Shown: positions 1-5,844 of the stretch, piece after piece
Layout: each line of letters opens with the position of its first letter
Numbering within the stretch: the first letter of the stretch is position 1
Assembly (NCBI GenBank): GCA_945910665.1
Contig: CAMDZK010000065.1
Span: forward strand, 1 to 6,277
DNA: 6,277 nt
Direction of reading: 5' to 3'
DNA from: an uncultured Peptostreptococcaceae bacterium
GTDB lineage: Bacteria; Bacillota; Clostridia; Tissierellales; Peptoniphilaceae
Translations under genes and position numbers: made by a program
Notes under the pieces: generated by a model
What the model saw: the letters and a program-made list of their open reading frames with translations, nothing else
Database searches by the model: none
Told to the model about the DNA's origin: nothing

Positions 1-2
1 TG

Positions 3-158
3 AACGCCACTGCTGCCCGTGCGAGAAAAATTGTCGACGGTTCGAAAAAACTCATTAAAACGGAAAGTTTTAAACCGGTTTCTGTTGCTTTAGAAGAAAT
101 TTTAGGCAACAAAGTGCAAATCATCGACGAAGAAGTAGCGGACGATGTTGAAGAATAA
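3..158 (+). CDS. rpoZ: DNA-directed RNA polymerase omega subunit (3' part)
   Basis: This is the C-terminal 51 residues of RNA polymerase omega, the small subunit that helps fold and hold beta' in the core enzyme. The 5' end, including the start, lies outside the window; the frame is open from the left edge and ends at TAA 156-158. Two family signatures are visible: the AARARKI helix near the start (the conserved A-x-RAR segment that packs on beta') and the KPVSVALEEI motif at residues 24-33 of the fragment, followed by a short acidic tail ending DDVEE. Omega proteins are usually about 60-90 residues, so roughly a third or less should be missing. The gene sits directly before coaBC, as in many Bacillota, and its last 14 nt overlap the coaBC start, which suggests coupled translation. 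Nothing looks broken. Identity is well supported by the motif plus the neighbour. Confidence 0.9.
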   Translation, partial: NATAARARKIVDGSKKLIKTESFKPVSVALEEILGNKVQIIDEEVADDVEE

Positions 159-1350
159 GCGCATCCTATTAGGGGTATCGGGGGGGATTGCAATTTATAA
201 ATCCCTCGATTTGGTGAGTCGCTTAAAAAAGCTCGGTTGTCATGTGGATGTCATTATGACAGAGCATGCGACGAAATTTGTCACACCCCTTTGCTTTGAG
301 ACGATGGCTCGTTCGAGAGTCCACGTCGATGGATTTTCTCGCGATAATCCAGAAGGGGTAGAGCATATCGATTTGGCACAACATGCCGATCTTTTTATTA
401 TCGCTCCCGCTACGGCCAATATTATGGCAAAAGCAGCGCATGGCATTGCCGATGACTTGTTATCGACGGCACTCCTTGCTACGGATGCTCCAGTTATTTA
501 CGCACCAGCCATGAATACGAAGATGCTCAAAAATCCGGCCACACAAGAAAATATGCGCATATTAGAAAAACGAGGAGCACATTTTATCGCACCAGGCGCA
601 GGTTTTCTTGCATGTAATGTCATTGGAGAAGGCCGCATGGCGGAACCTTCAGAAATTGTCCAGCATTTAGCCACATTTACAACCCAAAAGGATTTACAAG
701 GAATCAATATTCTCGTAACGGCTGGCGGAACCAGAGAAGCGGTGGATCCCGTGCGTTTTATTACAAACCGTTCCAGTGGAAAAACTGGACATACCATTGC
801 CAAACGAGCCATGCAACGGGGTGCAGAGGTGACGCTAATTACAGCAACAAAAGGCATGCAAAAAATTCATGGAATTGCAGAAATTTCGGTCGATTCTGCA
901 AAAGAAATGCTAGAAGCTGTGGAAAAGTATTTTGGTACGACCGATGCTCTCATTATGAGTGCAGCACCTTCTGATTTTCGCATGGAAGAGGTATCTTCTC
1001 AAAAAATAAAAAAACAAGGCGATCAGGTGATATGGACGCTCGTAAAAAATCCAGACATTTTAAAAACTGTCACCGAGAAAAAAGAGCATCAGTTTGTGGT
1101 TGCCTTTGCAGCAGAAACGGAAAATCTCCTCGAAAATGCCCGGGAAAAGCGCACGGCGAAACGCGCGGATTTGATGGTCGCAAACGACGTGACCCAACAA
1201 GGAGCGGGTTTTGAAGGAGATACGAATATTGTGACATTTATCGATGAGAAGGAAGAGGAAGCAATGCCTCTTCAATCCAAAGTGCTCGTCGCGGACCAAA
1301 TATTAAGCCGGGTGAAACGTGGTGTCCAGGAGAAAAGAAGTTTACGCTAG
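145..1350 (+). CDS. coaBC: Bifunctional phosphopantothenoylcysteine decarboxylase / phosphopantothenate-cysteine ligase
   Basis: CoaBC carries out two cytosolic steps of coenzyme A synthesis. The CoaB half joins 4'-phosphopantothenate to cysteine using CTP, and the FMN-dependent CoaC half decarboxylates the product to 4'-phosphopantetheine. The protein has 401 residues, normal for the family. The CoaC domain (about 1-178) shows the GVSGGIAIYK flavin loop (10-19), catalytic His74 in HIDLA, PAMN (121-124) and the substrate-flap Cys157 in the LACN..GEGRM segment. The CoaB domain (about 186-390) shows LVTAGGTREAVDPVR (190-204), Asn208 in the TNRSSGK stretch, the KIKK lysines (287-290), NPDIL (302-306), FAAETEN (321-327) and VANDV (345-349). 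The ATG start sits inside rpoZ with only a weak AGAAG upstream (131-135); it is right because the first beta strand begins at residue 5. Oddities: ACN replaces the usual ACG, MNxxML replaces MNxxMW, and SGKTG replaces SGKMG. Both half-reactions still look intact. Confidence 0.96.
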   Translation: MLKNKRILLGVSGGIAIYKSLDLVSRLKKLGCHVDVIMTEHATKFVTPLCFETMARSRVHVDGFSRDNPEGVEHIDLAQHADLFIIAPATANIMAKAAHGIADDLLSTALLATDAPVIYAPAMNTKMLKNPATQENMRILEKRGAHFIAPGAGFLACNVIGEGRMAEPSEIVQHLATFTTQKDLQGINILVTAGGTREAVDPVRFITNRSSGKTGHTIAKRAMQRGAEVTLITATKGMQKIHGIAEISVDSAKEMLEAVEKYFGTTDALIMSAAPSDFRMEEVSSQKIKKQGDQVIWTLVKNPDILKTVTEKKEHQFVVAFAAETENLLENAREKRTAKRADLMVANDVTQQGAGFEGDTNIVTFIDEKEEEAMPLQSKVLVADQILSRVKRGVQEKRSLR

Positions 1351-3679
1351 CATCATCGTCGGTCAGGATCATCGCATGGCAGACCAGACCTTCACATACC
1401 GCGTGCCCCAGGAATTGGAAGGAAACATTGCCGTGGGGAAACGGGTACACATCCCCTTTGGCCGCGGAAATCGACCGATGGTTGGCTATTGTTTAGGCAT
1501 CCATAACAACAGGCCGAATTTTCAGGTAAAAGATATTATCGCTGTATTAGACCATACACCGGTCGTGAGCCAAGAAATGATCGACTTGGCCTACTACATG
1601 CATGAACATTACCATTCCAATTTATACCGTGCCTTTCGCGCCGTGAGCCCACCAGGCGATGGTCGTTCGATTGACGTTTTGTATCATTTCTCAGAAACCC
1701 CAGAGAAACGTTTGACATGGGATGAATTGGTTAGCACTTTTGGAAAAAACGGAGAGATTTTAGCGAAGCGGCGCATCGATGAAGGCCTTGTGCAAATCAA
1801 ATATTCCGTTTCAAAAGAGACAAAACCGAAGTTGCAAAAATGGGTAGCTCGCACAAAAAAAGATGCCACACTTTCCAATCGCGCCGTAAAACAACAAGCA
1901 GTACTCGATTATTTGAAAATGCATGGTGCATCACTGCAAGCGGATGTGCTCAGAGAAACAGGGGCTGATTCCACTTGCGTACAAGCTCTCCTCAAAAAAG
2001 AACTAGTGACTGTGTCAGAAGTGGAAGTCAAGCGTGTGGTGCTTCCTGAAGAAGGGCCTGTACAGACACAAAAAATGAAGCTCTATCCGCAACAAAAAGC
2101 TGCCTATGAAAGTATGCAGGAACCAGGAGCGTATTTGCTTCATGGCATTACAGGAAGTGGAAAGACGGAGATTTATCTCCAAATGGTAGACGATGTGCTC
2201 CAAAAGGGACAGTCTGCCATTGTACTCGTGCCAGAAATTAGTTTGACACCCCAAACCATTGAACGATTTACGGGACGGTTTGGCAAAAATGTGGCCCTGT
2301 TACACAGTAAACTATCTCAAGCGGAGCGTTTTGAACAGTGGAAACAGATTAAAAATAATGAAGTGCAAATTGCCATTGGCGCACGCTCGGCCGTGTTTGC
2401 ACCTTTTGACAATCTCGGATTAATCATTATCGACGAAGAACAAGAAGACAGTTATCGCAGTGAAACACACCCACGGTATAAAACGGTAGAAATCGCACAA
2501 AGACGCATCGAATACCACCGTGGAAGACTCGTGTTAGGGACGGCAACGCCTACGATTGCCACTTACCATGCATCGGAAGAAGGGACATTCAAACGACTTT
2601 CCTTAACGCACCGTGCCAATCACAAACCTCTGCCAATTGCAGAGATTGTCGATATGAAAGAAGAACTCCACCGGGGAAACACATCCATGCTCTGTGTCGA
2701 TTTACGAAAAGCATTGGAAGAGACGCTCGCAAAAGGTGAGCAAAGCATTTTATTTCTCAATAAGAGGGGTCATTCCTCTTTTGTCTTTTGTAGAAACTGC
2801 GGATTTGTAAAACGATGTGATGACTGTGATGTGTCCATGACCTATCACCGGTCCATCGATACACTCCTTTGCCACTATTGTGGAAAGACATCCCATATTC
2901 CAAGGACTTGCCCCGAATGTGGATCCAATAAAATAGGTCATTTTGGTGTAGGTACGGAACAATTGGAAGAATATATTTCCAGTGTATTCCCCAAAGCCCG
3001 CGTCGCCAGAATGGATGCGGACACGACGACAAAAAAAGATGCCTACGAGAAATTTTACGAGAAGATGAAGGCGAAAGAAATTGATATTTTAATTGGCACC
3101 CAGATGATTGCCAAGGGGCTCGACTTTGAAAATATTTCATTGGTTGGAATAATCATGGCTGACATTAGTTTGAATATGCCTCATTTTGAAGCCAATGAGA
3201 AAACGTACCAGCTGATTTCTCAAGTAGCGGGTCGCGCAGGACGAGGAAAAACGGAAGGTCGCGTCATCTTACAGACCTATCACCCCAGTCACTTTGCGAT
3301 ACAAACAGCGGCACACCACTCCTATGAATCTTTTTATGAGAAGGAGATTCGCATTCGAGAAAGTTTTAGCTATCCACCGTTTGTCCATATGGTGACCGTA
3401 ATCTCGTCATCGCCTGATCAACGAGCTTCCTTAGATGTTTTACAACAAATGCGTCAAGCCCTTTTTGTGTTCAAAACGAAACGAAACGTAGACTTTATGG
3501 AATTGATCGGACCATCCATGTGTACGATTCCACGCATTCGCAATCAATATCGTCATCAACTCATCTTAAAGTTTCACGGACACGAGGAGCGCATGCATCA
3601 AGTAATCGCGTGGCTTGAACATTTATTTTATCCTATCAGTAAAGAAAAACAGACAAATATCCAATTTTTTATAGAATGA
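1319..3679 (+). CDS. priA: Primosomal protein N' (replication restart helicase PriA)
   Basis: PriA is a superfamily 2, 3'-to-5' DNA helicase that recognises abandoned replication forks and reloads the replicative helicase. At 786 residues it is full length. Domains in order: N-terminal 3'-DNA-binding domain (about 6-105), winged-helix region (about 110-235), helicase lobe 1 with Walker A GITGSGKT (276-283), GARSAVFAPF (354-363), Walker B DEEQ (372-375) and motif III LGTATPT (406-412). Next comes the zinc-binding insert with eight cysteines (491, 494, 500, 503, 518, 521, 531, 534). Lobe 2 has GTQMIAKGLDF (593-603) and QVAGRAGR (635-642), then a C-terminal domain with YPPF (685-688). The start is GTG at 1319 or 1322, both within the coaBC tail; GGTGA at 1311-1315 is a partial Shine-Dalgarno. 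The next in-frame start, ATG 1376, would remove the first beta strand. The motif II residue is unusual: Gln instead of the His of DEEH. Confidence 0.96.
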   Translation: MVSRRKEVYASIIVGQDHRMADQTFTYRVPQELEGNIAVGKRVHIPFGRGNRPMVGYCLGIHNNRPNFQVKDIIAVLDHTPVVSQEMIDLAYYMHEHYHSNLYRAFRAVSPPGDGRSIDVLYHFSETPEKRLTWDELVSTFGKNGEILAKRRIDEGLVQIKYSVSKETKPKLQKWVARTKKDATLSNRAVKQQAVLDYLKMHGASLQADVLRETGADSTCVQALLKKELVTVSEVEVKRVVLPEEGPVQTQKMKLYPQQKAAYESMQEPGAYLLHGITGSGKTEIYLQMVDDVLQKGQSAIVLVPEISLTPQTIERFTGRFGKNVALLHSKLSQAERFEQWKQIKNNEVQIAIGARSAVFAPFDNLGLIIIDEEQEDSYRSETHPRYKTVEIAQRRIEYHRGRLVLGTATPTIATYHASEEGTFKRLSLTHRANHKPLPIAEIVDMKEELHRGNTSMLCVDLRKALEETLAKGEQSILFLNKRGHSSFVFCRNCGFVKRCDDCDVSMTYHRSIDTLLCHYCGKTSHIPRTCPECGSNKIGHFGVGTEQLEEYISSVFPKARVARMDADTTTKKDAYEKFYEKMKAKEIDILIGTQMIAKGLDFENISLVGIIMADISLNMPHFEANEKTYQLISQVAGRAGRGKTEGRVILQTYHPSHFAIQTAAHHSYESFYEKEIRIRESFSYPPFVHMVTVISSSPDQRASLDVLQQMRQALFVFKTKRNVDFMELIGPSMCTIPRIRNQYRHQLILKFHGHEERMHQVIAWLEHLFYPISKEKQTNIQFFIE

Positions 3680-3683
3680 GAGG
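3679..3683 (+). promoter_or_regulatory. Ribosome binding site of def
   Basis: AGAGG, within GAGAGGT, lies 5 nt before the def ATG and overlaps the priA TGA stop. It fixes the def start at 3689. Because the site begins inside the last priA codon, ribosomes terminating on priA are already positioned for def. Confidence 0.75.
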
Positions 3684-3688
3684 TAGAT

Positions 3689-4186
3689 ATGGCGATTCGC
3701 ATGATACGACAAGAAGGAGATCCAATCCTTCGTAAAATCAGTAAACCAGTCAAAGATATAACACCGCGCATTGAAGAATTGGCGCAAGATTTAATCGACA
3801 CGATGATCGATGCTGAAGGTGCAGGCCTTGCAGCGCCGCAAGTGGGCGTGTTACGCCGCGTGGTGGCCGTTCATTTTGAAGATGGACCAGAAGTACTCAT
3901 CAATCCAGAAATTGTCAATGAGGAAGGGAACTACGTTGATATTGAAGGATGCCTCTCCATCGAAGGCTTTTGTGCAACGGTTGCTCGTCCCGAAAGACTA
4001 ACCGTCCGGTATACAACAGTCGATGGAGAAGAAAAAGAAAAAGCGGTCGAGATGTTTTTCTCGAAAGCTGTGAGCCACGAGGTAGATCATTTGAATGGCA
4101 TTCTCTTCAGAGACAAGGCGATTGAAACGGTAGACCCAGAAGAATATCAGCAAAGAAAAGAAGCGGAAGAGCAAAATGAAGACTAA
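3689..4186 (+). CDS. def: Peptide deformylase
   Basis: Def is a cytosolic metalloenzyme (usually Fe2+) that removes the N-formyl group from the first methionine of nascent proteins as they leave the ribosome. The 165-residue length is normal for the type 1 family. All three signature motifs are present: GAGLAAPQ (44-51, with the oxyanion Gln51), EGCLS (86-90, metal ligand Cys88) and HEVDH (130-134, metal ligands His130 and His134, catalytic Glu131). The N-terminus MAIRMIRQEGDPILR is typical. A charged tail after about residue 145 (EEYQQRKEAEEQNED) extends beyond the catalytic core. Two positions are uncommon: Ser129 precedes HEVDH where most homologues have Gln, and SIEG replaces the usual S-V-P-G after EGCLS. 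The metal and catalytic residues are complete, so activity is expected. The gene starts 9 nt after priA and its end overlaps fmt by 11 nt; def and fmt act on opposite ends of the same formylation cycle. Confidence 0.96.
   Translation: MAIRMIRQEGDPILRKISKPVKDITPRIEELAQDLIDTMIDAEGAGLAAPQVGVLRRVVAVHFEDGPEVLINPEIVNEEGNYVDIEGCLSIEGFCATVARPERLTVRYTTVDGEEKEKAVEMFFSKAVSHEVDHLNGILFRDKAIETVDPEEYQQRKEAEEQNED
4165..4171 (+). promoter_or_regulatory. Ribosome binding site of fmt, inside def
   Basis: GGAAGAG ends 4 nt before ATG 4176 and is embedded in the last codons of def. It is a moderate match to the Shine-Dalgarno consensus and supports this start, which also gives the conserved N-terminal strand KVLFAGTPEFA. 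Its position inside def suggests that def translation affects fmt initiation. Confidence 0.6.
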
Positions 4187-5096
4187 AGTTCTCTTTGCGG
4201 GAACGCCCGAATTTGCCATTCCTTCTTTACTCAAACTCCACGAACATTACGATGTGGTGGGCGTGATTTCACCACCAGACAGACCGAGAAATCGAAATCA
4301 GGTGCTACCTACACCAGTGAAAGCAAAAGCATTAGAACTTGGCTTACCCGTGTTTACTCCGGAAGATGTAAACGCCCCTGAAGTTCTCGAAGAATTAAAG
4401 ACACTCGGTGCTGAATTTATTGTAGAAGTGGCGTTTGGGAAGCTTTTAAAACCCGCCTTTTTAGATTTAGCACCAGAGAAAGTGTTAAACGTGCATCCTT
4501 CCCTTCTTCCTCGTTGGAGAGGGGCGGCGCCTTTACTGTGGCCGATTCTTTCTAATGAACAAGAAACGGGTGTCACCATCATGCTTGTGGATGAAGGGAT
4601 GGACACAGGGGATATTCTTCTTATGAAAGAAGTTCCAATCGATGAAAAGTATGCCCATGAACTCCACGACGAGTTGGCCCAATTAGGCGCCGACATGCTC
4701 GTAGAAGTTATTGATCATTATGACGAAGTGTACGAGCATCGTCAAAAGCAAATTGGACCCCATACTTATGCGAAAAAGATTACGAAAGAAATGGGAGAAA
4801 TAACGAAAGACGATACGACGGAAATCTTTTTACGAAAAGTGCGTACCTTTTATCCGCGCCCAGGTGCTTATTTCTTTGTGGACGGCAAGCGCATGCAAAT
4901 TGCTGCGGCCGAAGCTGTGAATGAAACAGAGGGGCTCCCTGGCGCTGTTTATCGCAGTGATAAACATGGTATATATATGAGAACGGCAGATGGTGCTGTA
5001 TTAATCACAAAAATTAAACCTGAAGGAAAAAGAGAGATGAACGCAGCAGATTTTGCCCGCGGAAATCAAATCATCATTCCAACAACCATCGACTAG
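4176..5096 (+). CDS. fmt: Methionyl-tRNA formyltransferase
   Basis: Fmt transfers a formyl group from 10-formyltetrahydrofolate to the amino group of Met on initiator tRNA in the cytosol, marking it for translation initiation. The protein has 306 residues, slightly short of the usual 310-320. The N-terminal Rossmann domain (about 1-200) carries FAGTPEFA (7-14), PDRP (34-37) and NVHPSLLPRWRGAAP (105-119), with catalytic Asn105 and His107. It also carries ETGVTIM (130-136) and DEGMDTGDIL (139-148), with catalytic Asp143. A YAKKITKE linker (198-205) leads to the C-terminal tRNA-binding domain, which ends in the conserved KPEGKREMNAADFARG segment (281-296). Oddities: the loop after PDRP is one residue shorter and reads RNRNQV rather than AGRGKK, Glu84 sits in the core strand normally written VVVAYG, and NVHPS replaces NVHAS. 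The catalytic triad is complete. Overlap with def by 11 nt implies co-translation. Confidence 0.95.
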   Translation: MKTKVLFAGTPEFAIPSLLKLHEHYDVVGVISPPDRPRNRNQVLPTPVKAKALELGLPVFTPEDVNAPEVLEELKTLGAEFIVEVAFGKLLKPAFLDLAPEKVLNVHPSLLPRWRGAAPLLWPILSNEQETGVTIMLVDEGMDTGDILLMKEVPIDEKYAHELHDELAQLGADMLVEVIDHYDEVYEHRQKQIGPHTYAKKITKEMGEITKDDTTEIFLRKVRTFYPRPGAYFFVDGKRMQIAAAEAVNETEGLPGAVYRSDKHGIYMRTADGAVLITKIKPEGKREMNAADFARGNQIIIPTTID

Positions 5097-5100
5097 AATT

Positions 5101-5107
5101 GAGGTAA
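5101..5107 (+). promoter_or_regulatory. Ribosome binding site of the yugP-type gene
   Basis: GAGGTAA lies 3 nt before ATG 5111, or 6 nt when counted from the GAGG core. It is the strongest Shine-Dalgarno in the window and fixes the start of the peptidase gene within the 14-nt gap after fmt. Confidence 0.7.
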
Positions 5108-5110
5108 GAA

Positions 5111-5788
5111 ATGTTTTACTATGATCCTACGATCCTTATATTAATACCGGCGCTCATCATTTCGATGATTGCCCAATCTCGCGTGACATCCACCTATCAG
5201 AAGTTTCTCCGCGTCCCTGCACAGCGAGGACACAGCGGGTATGAAGTGGCCCAGACAATGCTTGCAAACAATGGAATCAACAATGTTCGCATCGAACCGG
5301 TGCAAGGAACACTGACAGACCATTATGACCCTAAGAACAAAGTGTTGCGCCTTTCTCAACCAGTATACAATGGCGCGAGTATCGCAGCACTGAGTGTCGC
5401 CGCCCATGAGGTAGGCCATGCGATACAAGATGCAGAAGGGTATGGCGCGCTTCGATTTAGAAATGCGATTGCTCCAGCGGTTGCCATTGGCAGTAACTTC
5501 GTTTGGATTTTAATCCTCTTAGGATTATTTATGGCTTCCAGACAATTGATGCAAATTGGCGTCTTTCTCTTTTTGGGTGTCGTGATTTTTCAACTCATCA
5601 CACTTCCTGTCGAATTTAATGCGAGTAATCGAGCCATTGAACATCTAGAAAATGGATTTATTACAAGGGACGAAGTTCCCGCCGCCAAAAAAGTATTAGG
5701 CGCGGCTGCAATGACGTATGTAGCAGCTACACTCGTCTCCATTGCACAGCTGGCACGAATCTTTATGCTTACAAGAAGAAGAGATTAA
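5111..5788 (+). CDS. yugP: YugP-family membrane zinc metallopeptidase
   Basis: This is an integral membrane protein of the neutral zinc metallopeptidase family typified by Bacillus subtilis YugP (Zn_peptidase_2, PF04298 from memory). Its natural substrate is, to my knowledge, not established. The 225-residue length fits the family. A hydrophobic N-terminal segment (about 7-21) acts as the first membrane span. The catalytic signature AAHEVGHAIQ (97-106) supplies zinc ligands His99 and His103 and general base Glu100, and LPVEFNASNRA (165-175) supplies the likely third ligand Glu168. Hydrophobic stretches at about 127-141, 146-166 and 198-219 look like further spans, and the protein ends in a basic TRRRD tail. 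The start is supported by a strong GAGGTAA site. It is placed 14 nt after fmt and before rsmB, a common Bacillota arrangement without a known functional link to either neighbour. No truncation or missing ligand is seen. Confidence 0.9.
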   Translation: MFYYDPTILILIPALIISMIAQSRVTSTYQKFLRVPAQRGHSGYEVAQTMLANNGINNVRIEPVQGTLTDHYDPKNKVLRLSQPVYNGASIAALSVAAHEVGHAIQDAEGYGALRFRNAIAPAVAIGSNFVWILILLGLFMASRQLMQIGVFLFLGVVIFQLITLPVEFNASNRAIEHLENGFITRDEVPAAKKVLGAAAMTYVAATLVSIAQLARIFMLTRRRD

Positions 5789-5793
5789 GTTTC

Positions 5794-5828
5794 AAGGCAT
5801 TTTTCTTAGGAAATATGCCTTTTTCTTT
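5794..5828 (+). terminator. Intrinsic (Rho-independent) terminator between yugP and rsmB
   Basis: An inverted repeat pairs 5794-5805 (AAGGCATTTTTC) with 5810-5821 (GAAATATGCCTT) around the 4-nt loop TTAG. Eleven of twelve positions pair, with one T-T mismatch (5801/5814), and the outer half is GC-richer. It is followed by the pyrimidine tract TTTCTTT, mostly T, at 5822-5828. The hairpin begins 6 nt after the yugP stop codon. The opposite strand has no T tract, so it should act only on rightward transcription. The upper stem is A/T only and the tract is interrupted by a C, so termination may be partial. Confidence 0.75.
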
Positions 5829-5837
5829 GGGAGAAAG
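5829..5837 (+). promoter_or_regulatory. Ribosome binding site of rsmB
   Basis: GGGAGAAAG lies 7 nt before ATG 5845; the GGAG core is 11 nt away, slightly long. It abuts the terminator's T tract. Bases 5823-5828 (TTCTTT) can pair with 5834-5839 (AAAGAA), leaving GGGAG in the loop, but this stem has a single GC pair and is weak. Confidence 0.5.
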
Positions 5838-5844
5838 AATCTTT

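Noticed and set aside
180..186. Run of seven G in the coaBC flavin loop, considered as a phase-variable tract
   Set aside because: It encodes the conserved SGG of the flavin loop, is short for a slippage tract, and lies in a gene expected to be essential, so switching is unlikely.
498..857. Minus-strand open frame of 119 codons inside coaBC
   Set aside because: It is antisense to the conserved CoaC/CoaB junction, with no ribosome site or recognisable motif.
1032..1214. Plus-strand frame of 60 codons within coaBC
   Set aside because: It is an alternative reading frame of a conserved coding region with a Lys/Arg-rich, motif-free translation.
2757..3140. Minus-strand open frame of 127 codons inside priA
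   Set aside because: It lies opposite the zinc-binding and lobe 2 regions of an intact priA, its translation is rich in Cys, His, Trp and Ser typical of reverse-frame shadows, and it has no recognisable domain.
4298..4696. Minus-strand open frame of 132 codons inside fmt
   Set aside because: It is fully antisense to conserved fmt motifs, with low-complexity Ser/Thr content and no family resemblance.
5742..5769. Possible promoter for rsmB inside yugP: TTGCAC, 16-nt spacer, TATGCT
   Set aside because: The -35 matches only 3 of 6 and the -10 only 4 of 6, both inside codons of the last membrane segment, and transcripts would still cross the terminator. Too weak to annotate.
5834..5844. Short palindrome AAAGA-A-TCTTT before rsmB, considered as an operator
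   Set aside because: It has five-base A/T-rich arms around one base, within the ribosome-binding region; expected by chance and with no promoter nearby.
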